The notes under the pieces: generated by a model
Told to the model about the DNA's origin: nothing
Seen by the model: only the letters and a program-made list of their open reading frames with translations
The model's database searches: none
Made by a program: the position numbers and the translations under genes
Assembly: GCA_020161135.1 (NCBI GenBank)
Contig: JAIUOB010000001.1
Coordinates: 682,001-746,000, forward strand
Direction: 5' to 3'
DNA: 64,000 nt
From: Gemmatimonadota bacterium
GTDB lineage: Bacteria > Gemmatimonadota > Gemmatimonadetes > Gemmatimonadales > Gemmatimonadaceae
Shown here: one piece after another, positions 35,250-44,794 of the stretch
Numbering within the stretch: the stretch's first letter is position 1
Layout: the number at the start of each line of letters is the position of its first letter

Positions 35250-37880
35250 ATGTTCGCCCTCCGGAGCTCTGTCATGCCTGCCTGGCCCACGCGTGGCGCC
35301 GTGCTGCTCACGTCCCTGCTCGCCATCGCGGCCTGGCGCACACGCGCACCCGACTTCGATCCCGCCCCGTTTCTCGCCGATCTGCGGACGCTCGAGGACT
35401 CCCTCGCGCGCGGCTACGCCAACCTCGAATGGCAGGTGGCCCAGGGCGTCGTCGATCCGGCGGCGCTGCACGCGCGCACCGATTCGCTGCTGCGTCACGC
35501 CCGCACGGACGGCGAGGCGCGTGGCGCACTGACGGCGTTCGGGGCGGCATTCCGCGACGGACACGTCCGCGTGGCGGCCCCGCCGTCACCGTTGGTGGCG
35601 CTCGTGCGCTCGATCGGTTCGTCGCGCAGCGACACGCCACCGGCCATTGCCGTCGGCGCAGCGAAGGGGTGCGGCGCGCTGGGCTACACGCGGGAGCGAT
35701 CGAGCTCGCCGCTGGCGCGTCACGCCCGCTACCGCGCGCTCGAGCGCAGCGACGCGCCGTTTCGCACGGGCCTCATCGACCTGCCGGAGGGACCGCGTGG
35801 CGCGACTCGCGTGGGCGTCATCCGCATCGGCGCGCTGGGATACGATCGCTTCGTGACGCAGTGCGAAGCCGCCTGGCCGACGGCCGCAGCGCTCGACTCG
35901 GCGGGGTTCTGCGCAACGCGCTGCGCGCAGGCATTGAGCCGCGCGGTGTCCAATGCGCTGCTGGCCGAGGTGCGCAGCGCCATCTCGCTCGTACGCGAGG
36001 CCGGCGCGACGGCTCTGGTGGTCGACCTCACCGGCAATGGCGGCGGCACCAACTGGACTGCGGCGGTGGCCCGCCAGTTCAGCGCGCGGCCCCTGCGGGC
36101 ACACGGCCTGGGCGTCATCCGCCATCCGCATCATGAGCGGCAGTTCGCCGAACGACGCGATGCGCTCGTCCGGCTGCGCGACAGCCTGACAAGACCCGGC
36201 GGAGCGTCGAGCGACCCCGCGTGGCGCGCGCAGATCGACACGGCCCTCGCCCGCACCGACACGTTGCTCGCGCAGACGCGGCAGCCGTGCGACCGGCGCG
36301 GCTACTTCACGACCGGTCGCGCCGCGGTGCGCTGCTCGCAGCTCACTACCGGCGGCTTCACGTCGGGGTCGCTCGACTACCTGCCTGCGGCTCTGCACAC
36401 GCGTCCGGGCGCATCGCTGCTCTTCGGCCCTGCAGCGTTCCAGTACACCGAGGGGGTGTGGAGCGGCCCCCTGTTCCTCCTGGTCGACCGCAACACGGCG
36501 TCCGCGAGCGAGGAGTTCGTCGTGCTGCTCAAGGACGAGGGGGGCGCCACGGTGCTGGGGCAGCGCACCTACGGCTCCGGCTGCGGCTACACCAACGGCG
36601 GCATCGGCTTCACGCTCCCCGGCAGCGGCATGCGGGTCACCATGCCCGACTGCGCGCGCATCCGGCGCAACGGGCGCAACGAGGTGAGCGGCGTCGAAGT
36701 CGATCTCGCCGTGCCGATCGAGGCGGACACCGTGGTGGCGACGATTGCGCATCGGCTGCAGCGCGCGACGACACCCCCTGAGCCCATCGCCGTGTTCGAG
36801 CGCGCCGTCGAGCGCGCGCGGTCCGGCGACCGCGCGGGGGCGCTGGTGCGGCTCGACTCGCTCACGCACCTGCCGGGCGCGCTCGACCCGTCGTTCCACC
36901 GCACCTTCCTCGGCTGGCGCGACGACAGCACGTACCGGCGCATCATCGCGCGCATCCGTGCGGCGAACCCGCCGCGCGTGCGCAGCACCATTGCGTATCG
37001 CCTGGCCGAGCGCGACCTGCACCCCGAGGGCATCGCGTTCGATCCGCAGTCCCGCGCGTTGTTCGTCGGCAGCTTCAAGGGGAAGATCGTGCGCGTCGAC
37101 GCGCGCGGCGGCGCGCGCGGCGTCGCCCGCGACTTCGCATCAGTCGTGGGCACCGACGGACCGCGCGTGGTCGTCGGTGTGCGGGTCGACACGGCGCGGC
37201 AGGCGCTGTGGGCCGCCGTGGCCGATCCGCGGGCGTTTGCGGACGCGGCCGTCGCCGGTGGTGCGCTGCATCGCTTCGACCTGCGCACCGGCCGCCTGCT
37301 CGGACGCTTCACGATGCCGGGTGCCGGCGCCCTCAACGACGTCGTCGTGACGCCGGCCGGCGACGCGTACGCCACGAACACGATGGACGGCTCGGTGTGG
37401 CGCACGGTGGCGGGCAGCGAGACGATGCGCGTCTTTCTCCCCGCGGGGACCGCGCCGGGGGCGAATGGCATTGCACTCGATGCGGCGCGTGGCGTGCTGT
37501 TCGTGGCGGCAGCGCGGGGCATCGTGCGCGCGGAGCTGGCGACCGGGCGCGCCCGCGCGCTGGAGAACGCGTCGGGGTGGCCGCTTGGCAGCTTCGACGG
37601 CCTGTACTGGTGGCGCGACGGTCTCGTCGGCATCCAGAACGGCGTCCACCCGGGGCGCGTGATGCGCCTCACGCTCGACGCCGACGCCACGACCGTCACG
37701 CGGGCCGAGGTCGTCGAGCAGTACCACCCGCAGTTCAACGGCATGACGACCGCCGCGCTCGATGGCGACGCGCTCTTCTACCTCGTGAACACGCAGTCGC
37801 GATCGTTTCGGGCCGACGGCACCCCCATCGACCCGCGGGCGCTGACCGAGGTGCTCGTGGCGCGATTGCCGTTGCGGTAA
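35250..37880 (+). CDS. S41-type peptidase fused to a beta-propeller domain
   Basis: 876 residues. A short hydrophobic N-terminus is followed by the S41 (tail-specific protease) core: ATALVVDLTGNGGGTNWTA, LFLLVDRNTASASEEFVVLL with the catalytic Ser in ASASEE, and VLGQRTYGSG. The downstream Lys is not evident in the usual place. From about residue 575 a six-bladed propeller of SMP-30/NHL type begins: LHPEGIAFDPQSRALFVGSF, GALNDVVVTPAGDAYATNTM, GANGIALDAARGVLFVAA, and NGMTTAALDGDALFYLVN. An S41 domain joined to such a propeller is uncommon. It is probably periplasmic or lipid-associated. A second ATG lies at 35274. Confidence 0.82.
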   Translation: MFALRSSVMPAWPTRGAVLLTSLLAIAAWRTRAPDFDPAPFLADLRTLEDSLARGYANLEWQVAQGVVDPAALHARTDSLLRHARTDGEARGALTAFGAAFRDGHVRVAAPPSPLVALVRSIGSSRSDTPPAIAVGAAKGCGALGYTRERSSSPLARHARYRALERSDAPFRTGLIDLPEGPRGATRVGVIRIGALGYDRFVTQCEAAWPTAAALDSAGFCATRCAQALSRAVSNALLAEVRSAISLVREAGATALVVDLTGNGGGTNWTAAVARQFSARPLRAHGLGVIRHPHHERQFAERRDALVRLRDSLTRPGGASSDPAWRAQIDTALARTDTLLAQTRQPCDRRGYFTTGRAAVRCSQLTTGGFTSGSLDYLPAALHTRPGASLLFGPAAFQYTEGVWSGPLFLLVDRNTASASEEFVVLLKDEGGATVLGQRTYGSGCGYTNGGIGFTLPGSGMRVTMPDCARIRRNGRNEVSGVEVDLAVPIEADTVVATIAHRLQRATTPPEPIAVFERAVERARSGDRAGALVRLDSLTHLPGALDPSFHRTFLGWRDDSTYRRIIARIRAANPPRVRSTIAYRLAERDLHPEGIAFDPQSRALFVGSFKGKIVRVDARGGARGVARDFASVVGTDGPRVVVGVRVDTARQALWAAVADPRAFADAAVAGGALHRFDLRTGRLLGRFTMPGAGALNDVVVTPAGDAYATNTMDGSVWRTVAGSETMRVFLPAGTAPGANGIALDAARGVLFVAAARGIVRAELATGRARALENASGWPLGSFDGLYWWRDGLVGIQNGVHPGRVMRLTLDADATTVTRAEVVEQYHPQFNGMTTAALDGDALFYLVNTQSRSFRADGTPIDPRALTEVLVARLPLR

Positions 37881-37882
37881 GG

Positions 37883-37912
37883 GCGGTAGCAGGGCCGTCG
37901 GGGCGCTACCGC
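37883..37912. terminator. Terminator hairpin between convergent S41 genes
   Basis: GCGGTAGC and GCTACCGC form a perfect 8-bp stem around a 14-base loop. It starts 2 bp after the rightward stop and reaches into the last codons of the leftward gene. Likely bidirectional. Confidence 0.5.
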
Positions 37913-39381
37913 AGGCGCCGCTCCACCTCGGCGTAGGCATCGCGCACGCGCGCCCAGTCGATGCGCTCGTGCGGCATGATGCCGCGCCCGCGCATGCCGC
38001 GGGCCGGCAGGTCGGCGTGCGCGGTGATGGTCGGATACCCCAGCGCCCACCGTCGATCGCCGGTGCCGAGTGACACGATCTGGGTGCTCTGGTAGTCGAG
38101 CGCGCCGGCCGTCAGCTGGCCCAGCACGATCGCGCGCGTGCTGCGCAGCGCGCGCAGCACGAGCACTTCCGATGCGCTCACCGTGCCACCATCGACCAGT
38201 ACCGCCACGCGCCAGCGGCCGTCGTGCGACGGCTCCGGACGCGGCGTGGTCGGCGGGGCGGTGTCGAGCAGCACGAGCGTGCCCGGCGCGGCCTCGAGGC
38301 GCTGCACGAGGCTGCGCACGAACGGACTCGACTCGGCGCCGAAGGCGCGACGCGCGTAGGCGATCTGCGCCGGCGACGAGAGCATGACCGCCGCACCACT
38401 GTCGTACGGCGTCGCGCGCTGCGCCGCGGTGGTGATGTACGGGTGAATTGCCCGGGACATGAGCGACGAACCGCCTTCGTTGCCACGCAAGTCGACGATG
38501 AGCAGCGGGCGCACGCGGATGGCCGTGTCGGCGGCCGCGACGAGGCTGTCGAGCAGGCGCATCCAGCGAGGATCGTGCGAGGGGAGGCTCACCACCACTG
38601 ACTGCGGCCGCACGATGACGCGCGGCCGGTGCACGTCGGTCGTGTCGAGCAGACCGCTGTCCGCCGTGGCGACCGGCCATGTCTTTCCCCACATGCCGGG
38701 CGAGAGGCGCAGGATGGTGTTGCGGTGCAGCCGCGCGTCGAGCTGCTGCTCGCCGAAGGCGCGCGTGCGGAGCGTCACGTCGTACGCACCGGCGGTCCGC
38801 CGCACGAGTTCGGCGCGCACGTCACCGGCCTGCCATCCGACGGTGTCCGCCTCGAGCAGCACGGCCACGAAGTGCCCCGCCCCCGCGGCACCGTCCTGCA
38901 CCACCGCGTAGCGGGTCGCACCGTCGTACCAGACGCCCTCGATCGGATCGGCGCGCGTGCCCCGCGCCGTCAGGGCGCGTCGCAGCGAATCCTCCCGGAC
39001 CGGCATCCGCCGCACCGACGCCCGACGACGCGCCGCACTGGCCGAGTCGGGCGTGGGGCCCTGGAATACGAAGAGGTGCGGGTCCTCGAACCACGCGATG
39101 AACTGGCGCAGCGTGGTGAAGCAGTCGTCGAGGGCACGCGACTGTGCGACGCGACGCGCGTTGGCGCGCATCGTCTCGTAGGCCGCTTTGCGTGTGGGCT
39201 GGATCTCGAGCTGAAAGCCGGCGTAGTTCTGCCGCAGCTTCGCATCGAGCGAGTCGAGCGTCTGCACGCAGGTGGGGGCTGCCTGCGCCCGTGCGCGCGA
39301 CGCCGGCAGTGTGCCCCCTGCCGCCAGTGCCGTGAGCAGGCCGCACAGGACGACGCCATCACGCCGTGGGCCGTGCCTCAT
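37906..39381 (-). CDS. Secreted S41-family peptidase
   Basis: 491 residues with signal peptide (VVLCGLLTALAAGGTLPASRA). The S41 core is visible: LLIVDLRGNEGGSSLMSR, VAVLVDGGTVSASEVLVLRAL with the catalytic Ser in SASE, IVLGQLTAGALDYQ, and a late segment with THAHAD-like charged residues. The N-terminal 200 residues (LRQFIAWFEDPHLFVF) match the N-domain of C-terminal-processing-like peptidases. The start at 39381 overlaps the stop of the upstream gene by four bases. It probably degrades peptides in the periplasm. Confidence 0.85.
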   Translation of the reverse strand: MRHGPRRDGVVLCGLLTALAAGGTLPASRARAQAAPTCVQTLDSLDAKLRQNYAGFQLEIQPTRKAAYETMRANARRVAQSRALDDCFTTLRQFIAWFEDPHLFVFQGPTPDSASAARRRASVRRMPVREDSLRRALTARGTRADPIEGVWYDGATRYAVVQDGAAGAGHFVAVLLEADTVGWQAGDVRAELVRRTAGAYDVTLRTRAFGEQQLDARLHRNTILRLSPGMWGKTWPVATADSGLLDTTDVHRPRVIVRPQSVVVSLPSHDPRWMRLLDSLVAAADTAIRVRPLLIVDLRGNEGGSSLMSRAIHPYITTAAQRATPYDSGAAVMLSSPAQIAYARRAFGAESSPFVRSLVQRLEAAPGTLVLLDTAPPTTPRPEPSHDGRWRVAVLVDGGTVSASEVLVLRALRSTRAIVLGQLTAGALDYQSTQIVSLGTGDRRWALGYPTITAHADLPARGMRGRGIMPHERIDWARVRDAYAEVERRLR

Positions 39382-40094
39382 CGCGGATACACCGACGTCA
39401 CGCGTCCCACGCTGTCGAGGAACGCGATGCGCCCCGCCCCGCTGCTGTCCACCTGCAGACGCAGCCGCACACGCCCCGCGGCATCGCGCAACTCGAGCTT
39501 CGCCACCCGGTCCTCGCTGCCAAGGAACATGCGGGGCGTGCCCTGCACCGCGGTGCGTACCCGCAGCCGCTCGCGATCGACCGAGTCGCGCGCGGCGCCC
39601 GGCGGCATGGTGCGCAGTTGCAGGGCGAGGCGGAACTGCTCCTCGAGCGAATGCTCGGTGGGGCGATCCCACACCCGCACGCCCGCCGATCGCGACTGAC
39701 CGTTGTCCTGATATTGCACGGCGACGACCTGGTTCTGCTTCCACTGGTCGAAGGAGAGGTGCCCGAAGGCACGGTAGCTCGAGTCGCGTCGCTCGCCCTC
39801 GTACACGAGCCCCCCCACTTCGTCACCCTGCTGGTTGAAGAAGATCATGCCGGCGCTCTTCCCGCGGCCGACGAAGCTCTGCGGATACTCGCGCCCTTCG
39901 AAGACGGCGCCCGGCAGGCGTGCGCCGTTGGCGAGCACGAGCGCGAGACGACCGGTGGAGTCGACGATGTTGAGCCGCTCGATGGTGAGCTCGCGCGGAT
40001 CCTGCGCGCGCGATGCGGACAGCAACATGGTGGCGAGCACGACGGATGCCGCGAGGTTGAGCAGCGCGAGGAGCGAGGAGGTGCGTGGGCTCAT
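39378..40094 (-). CDS. Secreted or membrane-anchored protein of unknown function
   Basis: 238 residues. The N-terminal helix LLALLNLAASVVLATMLLSA acts as a signal peptide or anchor. The mature part has short beta-motifs that look self-similar: IERLNIVDSTGRLALVLAN, KLELRDAAGRVRLRLQVDSS and RIAFLDSVGRVTSVYP. The pattern FFNQQGDEVGGLVYEG is also recognisable. This family recurs in Gemmatimonadota-like genomes, but I know no function. It is coupled to the S41 peptidase gene (ATGA). Confidence 0.8.
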   Translation of the reverse strand: MSPRTSSLLALLNLAASVVLATMLLSASRAQDPRELTIERLNIVDSTGRLALVLANGARLPGAVFEGREYPQSFVGRGKSAGMIFFNQQGDEVGGLVYEGERRDSSYRAFGHLSFDQWKQNQVVAVQYQDNGQSRSAGVRVWDRPTEHSLEEQFRLALQLRTMPPGAARDSVDRERLRVRTAVQGTPRMFLGSEDRVAKLELRDAAGRVRLRLQVDSSGAGRIAFLDSVGRVTSVYPR

Positions 40095-40304
40095 GTCGTG
40101 AACCGGTGCGAGACGAAAGTATATGAACCTGCAAAGGACAGTGTCTGCGGGCGACACGCCGATCGTTCGGGACGAACAGCCACCCAGCAGTGGCCGAGCG
40201 GGGCGAACCCGTGGCCGCTGGCGTCGTGTTGGCCACGTCATCGCGTCCGCGCTAGCTTCTGCGCGAGCTCCCGGCTCGTCCCCCTCTTCAGGACACTGCC
40301 CCCC

Positions 40305-41891
40305 ATGTCCGCACGTCGACTCGTCGCGCGCGTCGCCACGTTCCTCGCGCTCCCCACCCTGCTGCATGCGCAGGGCTTCCGCTCCGCCGACTCCGTCATT
40401 CGCCGCATGTACCAGGTGGGCATGCAGGAGTCGCAGGTCGAGCGCCTCGGACAGGTGCTCATCGACTCCATCGGCCCGCGGCTCTCGGGCACGACGGGCT
40501 TCACCAACGCCGGCACATGGCTCGAGCGCACGTACCGGAGCTTCGGCATTCCGGTGCGACGCGAGCAGTACGGCACGTGGCGTGGCTGGCAGCATGGCAC
40601 GGTGCACATGCAGCTCATCGCGCCGCGCCTGCAGAACCTCGAGGTGGAGATCCTCGCGTGGAGCCCGGGCACGCCGGGCGGTCGTCCGGTCGAAGGCGAC
40701 GTGGTGGTGATTCCGCCACTCGCGGACACGGCGGCCGCCAGCGCGTGGCTCAAGACGGTGCGCGGCAAGTTCGTGCTGCTCACGGCGCCGGAGCTCATGT
40801 GCCGGGCGCCGCAGGAACTCGAGCGCAATGCACGCCCCGCCACCATCGCGGCGCTCAACGCACGTCGCAGCGAGGCGCGCGTCACCGCGCAGCAGCGCAT
40901 CCAGAGCCTCGTACCGCCCAACACGCCGGTCGCCGACCGTCAGGCCGTGGTGTATCGCCGCCTCGACGAGGCCGGCGTGATGGGCGTCGGCACGCTCACG
41001 TGGTCGAACGGCTGGGGCGTCAACAAGATCTTCGGCGCCAGCACGGAACGCGCGCCGTCACTCGACATCTCCTGTGAGGACTACGGGCTGCTGCACCGGC
41101 TCGCGAGCAACGGCCAGGGGCCGCGTGTGCGTCTCACCGCCGAGGCGCAGGCGGCGCCCACCGAAGTGCCGATGTTCAACGTCGTGGCCGAACTCAAGGG
41201 CACCGAGCTGCCCAACGAGTACGTGCTGCTGTCGGCGCACCTGGACAGTTGGCACGGCGCCACCGGCGCCACCGACAACGGCACGGGCACGCTCACCATG
41301 CTCGAGGCCATGCGCATCCTCAAGCAGGCCTATCCCAACCCGCGACGCACCATCCTCGTGGGGCACTGGGGTGGCGAGGAGCAGGGCGCGATCGGCTCGC
41401 TCTCGTTCGGCGAGGACCACCCCGACGTCATCGACGGCCTGCAGGTGGCGTTCAACCAGGACAACGGCACCTGGCGCGTCGAGCTGCTCGAGGGGCAGGG
41501 CTTCCTTGGTGCGAGCGCCAACCTCGCGCGCTGGGTGGCGCAGTTGCCGTCGAGCATGACCGACAGCGTGCAGCTCCAACTCCCCGGCCCGCAGGCGAAC
41601 TCGGGGAGCGACCACACGTCGTTCCTGTGCCGCGGCGCGCCGGCCTTCCGCCTGCAGTCGAGCTACAGCGAGTATCGGCAGTACACCTGGCACACCAACC
41701 GTGACACGTGGGACAAGGTCGTGCTCGACGATCTCAAGCAGAACGCGACCATGGCCGCGATGCTCGCCTATGCGGCGTCGGAAGACCGTGAGCGCACGCC
41801 GCGGACACAGGCCACGCTCGAGGTGCCCGGAGGCGCCGCACGGCCCTGGCCGCGCTGCTCGACGGCGCGGCGCAGCTTCCGTCCGCGCTGA
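40305..41891 (+). CDS. Secreted M28-family metallopeptidase
   Basis: 528 residues; a signal peptide ends near LLHAQG. A PA-type insert occupies about residues 120-260. The two-zinc aminopeptidase domain follows: SAHLDSW with His312, TDNGTG with Asp324, GGEEQGAIGS with Glu358/359, FNQDNGTW, and SGSDHTSFLCRGAPAF with the last His. It resembles bacterial glutamate-carboxypeptidase-like M28 enzymes. The last 25 residues are basic and possibly non-conserved. The 210-bp divergent gap upstream holds GTTCG-GGA-CGAAC (40165-40177) and nothing else clear. Confidence 0.9.
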   Translation: MSARRLVARVATFLALPTLLHAQGFRSADSVIRRMYQVGMQESQVERLGQVLIDSIGPRLSGTTGFTNAGTWLERTYRSFGIPVRREQYGTWRGWQHGTVHMQLIAPRLQNLEVEILAWSPGTPGGRPVEGDVVVIPPLADTAAASAWLKTVRGKFVLLTAPELMCRAPQELERNARPATIAALNARRSEARVTAQQRIQSLVPPNTPVADRQAVVYRRLDEAGVMGVGTLTWSNGWGVNKIFGASTERAPSLDISCEDYGLLHRLASNGQGPRVRLTAEAQAAPTEVPMFNVVAELKGTELPNEYVLLSAHLDSWHGATGATDNGTGTLTMLEAMRILKQAYPNPRRTILVGHWGGEEQGAIGSLSFGEDHPDVIDGLQVAFNQDNGTWRVELLEGQGFLGASANLARWVAQLPSSMTDSVQLQLPGPQANSGSDHTSFLCRGAPAFRLQSSYSEYRQYTWHTNRDTWDKVVLDDLKQNATMAAMLAYAASEDRERTPRTQATLEVPGGAARPWPRCSTARRSFRPR

Positions 41892-41930
41892 GTCACGACC
41901 GCCGGCACGGGGGCACGCGCAAGGCGCGCG

Positions 41931-43550
41931 TCACCTCGTGCCGGTGCGACGCGCGCGGTCGGCCTCCCACTCGATGAACGGGCCGTCGAAGTCCTGCAGC
42001 CGCGTGCCGTCGAATGCCCACACGCGTGTGGCCACCTCGCGTAGGAACGCGCGGTCGTGACTCACCAGCAGCACCGATCCCTCGTACCCCTCGAGCGCAT
42101 CCTCGAGCGCCTCGATGTTCTCGACATCGAGGTGGTTGGTGGGCTCGTCGAGGATGAGCAGGTTGGCCTTGGACAGCGTCATGAGCGCGAGTGCCATGCG
42201 CGCCCGCTCGCCGCCGCTCAGTGAGCCGATCTCGCGCTGCACCTCGTCGCCACTGAAGCCGAACGCGCCGAGGCAGTTCTGCACCTGCCCGCGGCTCCAG
42301 AGTGGCCGCTGGTCCTGGATCGCGTCGTACATCGACTTGGTGAGCGGCAGGTCGGCGAGGTCCTGCCGGAACCACGCGGCCGTGATGGAGCTGCCGATGC
42401 GCGCTTCACCGGCAGCCGGCGCGCGATCGCCGATGAGCGTCGAGATGAACGACGACTTCCCCGCCCCGTTCGGACCGACGAGCGCGATGAAGTCATTGCG
42501 GCGCAGCACCGCCGTGAAGTCGTCCACCAGCACGCGCCCCGGCACTTCGACACGCAGGTCCTTGATGGCGATGACCTGATCGCCGCCCCGCTCGGCCACC
42601 TCGAACTCGAGTGACATGGCCGCCGGGTCGCCCGGCGGCGGCGCAAGGCGCGGCAGTCGTTCGAGACGCTTGCGCTTCCCCTTGGCCTGGAAGGAGTTCA
42701 CGCCCGCGATGTTCCGGCGGATGTACTCCTCCTCCTTCTTCACGTACGCCCGCTGCTTCTCCAGCTCACGCTCGCGCGACAGCCGCCGTTCGGCGCGCTG
42801 CGGCACGAACTGGCTGTAGTTCCCCTTGTACCACTCGCTGCTCTTGGCTTCGACGTGCAGGATGTGCGTGCAGATCGCATCCATGAACGCACGATCGTGC
42901 GACACCACGATGACCGTCTCGTTGGCCTCACGCAGCCAGTCCTGCAGCCACGTGGTCGTGTCGAGGTCGAGGTGGTTGGTGGGCTCATCGAGGAGCAGCA
43001 GGTCGGCGGGTGCGATGAGCTGCGCCGCGAGACCGACGCGGCCGCGTTCTCCGCCCGACAGCGACGCCACGAGCCGCGTCTTCGATTCCTCGGCGTCGAA
43101 CCCCAGCCCCTGCAGCACGGCGTCGACGCGGGCGTGGTACTCGTAGCCGCCCATGTCGGCGAAGCGCTCCTGGTCGCGCCCGAACTGCTCGAGAAAGGCG
43201 TCGGTGACGTTCTCACCCATCTCGCCCAGTTGCATCGCCTGCTCGGCGATGCGCTTCTCGAGCGCGATGACGTCGCGCCACGCGGCGGCGCCCGCTTCCC
43301 ACACGGTGGTGGCGCCTTCGAAGGCCCGATGCTGGTCGAGCAGCGCGTGCCGCAGCCCTGGCTTGCGGGCCACGCTTCCCACGGTGGGCGCGCGATCGCC
43401 GGTGATGAGGCTGAAGATCGTCGACTTGCCGGCGCCGTTGCGGCCGATGATCCCCCACCGCTCGCCTTCGGCGACGGTGAAGGTGATGTCCTTGAAGAGT
43501 TCGGTGGCGCCGAAGGAGACGCCAACCTTGGAGACGGAAATCAGGGTCAC
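41931..43550 (-). CDS. ABC-F family ATPase
   Basis: 539 residues, two ABC domains in one chain and no membrane segment. Walker A sequences are GRNGAGKST and GPNGAGKSS, signatures LSGGERGR and LSGGERAR, and Walker B motifs LLLLDEPTNHLD and LLILDEPTNHLD. The linker is charged (ERELEKQRAYVKKEEEYIRR), as in Uup/EttA-type translation factors. ABC-F proteins act at the ribosomal E-site. A specific antibiotic-resistance role cannot be claimed. The start is GTG at 43550. Confidence 0.95.
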   Translation of the reverse strand: MTLISVSKVGVSFGATELFKDITFTVAEGERWGIIGRNGAGKSTIFSLITGDRAPTVGSVARKPGLRHALLDQHRAFEGATTVWEAGAAAWRDVIALEKRIAEQAMQLGEMGENVTDAFLEQFGRDQERFADMGGYEYHARVDAVLQGLGFDAEESKTRLVASLSGGERGRVGLAAQLIAPADLLLLDEPTNHLDLDTTTWLQDWLREANETVIVVSHDRAFMDAICTHILHVEAKSSEWYKGNYSQFVPQRAERRLSRERELEKQRAYVKKEEEYIRRNIAGVNSFQAKGKRKRLERLPRLAPPPGDPAAMSLEFEVAERGGDQVIAIKDLRVEVPGRVLVDDFTAVLRRNDFIALVGPNGAGKSSFISTLIGDRAPAAGEARIGSSITAAWFRQDLADLPLTKSMYDAIQDQRPLWSRGQVQNCLGAFGFSGDEVQREIGSLSGGERARMALALMTLSKANLLILDEPTNHLDVENIEALEDALEGYEGSVLLVSHDRAFLREVATRVWAFDGTRLQDFDGPFIEWEADRARRTGTR

Positions 43551-43636
43551 GCGAAACAGGGATGGACGGACGGACGCGCGCCGACCGCGCCACAGGGTGC
43601 GGCGCGCGACGGCGGTGGCTGCAAGCTAGACGGTCG

Positions 43637-43652
43637 GGCGCCCGAGGGCGCC
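43637..43652. terminator. Possible terminator after the MarR gene
   Basis: GGCGCC-CGAG-GGCGCC, a 6-bp stem with a tetraloop, lies 35 bp past the MarR stop on its strand and before the ABC-F gene. There is no U-tract. Confidence 0.35.
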
Positions 43653-43686
43653 GGCGATGGGGCGCCGGCGAGGTGGTGCCGCGCGC

Positions 43687-44184
43687 CTATCCGTCGCAGT
43701 GCCCGTCGCCCCCGCCAAGCACCCGTTTCAGGAGGGCGTGCAGCGCCGTGCGCTCCTCCGCCGTCAGCGGCGCCAGCATGTCCTGCTCGGCGCGGCGGAT
43801 GCGCCCCTCGAGCGAACCCACCAGCCGCCGCCCCGCCGCCGTGAGCGCCAGCCGATACACCCGACGGTCGTCGGGGTCGTCGCGCCGTTCGAGCGCGCCG
43901 GTGTCGGCGAGGTACTGCGCCGCCTGCATGGTCGTGGTGCGATCCATGCCCACGCGCGCCCCCAACGCCTGCTGCGCCATGATGCCTTCGTCGCGGAGCA
44001 CCAGCAGCATGAGATAGTGACGCGGATGCAGCGCATGCTCGGCCAGCACGGCCTCGAAGCGCGCGCGCATGCGTCCCCCCACCTGACCGGCCAGGAAGCC
44101 GACCGAGGCGAGCACGGCGTCGGGGAGCCCGGCGGGCAGGCCGACGGGTTCCTCCGGCAGGGTGGGCAGGCGGCGACGGGGCAT
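43687..44184 (-). CDS. MarR-family transcriptional regulator
   Basis: 165 residues. The winged helix is clear: MLLVLRDEGIMAQQALGARVGMDRTTTMQAAQYLADTGALERRDDPDDRRVYRLALTAAGRRLV. MarR proteins are ligand-released dimeric repressors. The start at 44184 is preferred because the longer frame crosses the palindromic operator at 44240. The divergent DoxX gene is the probable target along with itself. Confidence 0.92.
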   Translation of the reverse strand: MPRRRLPTLPEEPVGLPAGLPDAVLASVGFLAGQVGGRMRARFEAVLAEHALHPRHYLMLLVLRDEGIMAQQALGARVGMDRTTTMQAAQYLADTGALERRDDPDDRRVYRLALTAAGRRLVGSLEGRIRRAEQDMLAPLTAEERTALHALLKRVLGGGDGHCDG

Positions 44185-44239
44185 GCGGGCAATCTGCACT
44201 TGACGGGCGGCAAGGGAAGGCCGATAGTAAGCACAACTG

Positions 44240-44260
44240 ATCGTCAGCATTCCTGACGAT
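44240..44260. promoter_or_regulatory. Candidate MarR operator
   Basis: ATCGTCAG-CATTC-CTGACGAT, a perfect 8-bp inverted repeat with a 5-bp spacer, in the 101-bp gap between divergent marR-type and doxX-type genes. Size and place fit a MarR dimer site. Confidence 0.6.
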
Positions 44261-44285
44261 TGTCACCTCCCGACCGCGACCCGCC

Positions 44286-44660
44286 ATGAACCGCGCCCTC
44301 TGGATCCTGCAGGCCCTGCTCGCCGTTGCCTTCGTGGGCGCCGGTGGGACCAAACTCGCCAGCTCCCCCGACGCCCTGCGCGCCAACCCGCAGATGGGGT
44401 GGACGCAGGACTTCGGCGACGGCGCAATCGCCGCCATCGGCGCGGCCGAGGTGGCCGGCGGCATCGGCCTGGTGGCGCCGGCGGCGTTCGGCATCGCGCC
44501 CGTGCTCACGCCGGTGGCCGGTGTGGCGCTCGGCGCACTCATGGCCGGAGCCGTGTACACACACGTCCGTCGCGGCGAGCCGCCGTACGCGCCGCTGGTG
44601 CTGGGTGTCTTGGCCGTGACCGCGGGCACGCTGCGGTGGCGGCGTCGCGCGCGCGTGTGA
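44286..44660 (+). CDS. DoxX-like membrane protein
   Basis: 124 residues, four transmembrane helices. LWILQALLAVAFVGAGGTKL is the DoxX opening, with the conserved GxxKL. IGAAEVAGGIGLVAP is the second helix with its conserved Glu. The family is linked to quinone or thiol stress and to diverse small-molecule responses; the function here is unknown. It is probably repressed by the divergent MarR protein. Confidence 0.88.
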   Translation: MNRALWILQALLAVAFVGAGGTKLASSPDALRANPQMGWTQDFGDGAIAAIGAAEVAGGIGLVAPAAFGIAPVLTPVAGVALGALMAGAVYTHVRRGEPPYAPLVLGVLAVTAGTLRWRRRARV

Positions 44661-44794
44661 CGCCGAAGCCGCGCCGCGCAGGCGCGCGCCCGTGCCGCGC
44701 CGCGTAGTCTTCAACATCGGCGACGCTGCTCACCCCGCGATCGCGGCACCAGGGCCGCGCCCGCGACACGCCCCTCGCGTCGCGCCGCGCCTCC

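Noticed and set aside
41931..43550. Antibiotic-resistance label for the ABC-F protein
   Set aside because: The sequence fits the general ABC-F group; nothing shows a resistance subfamily.
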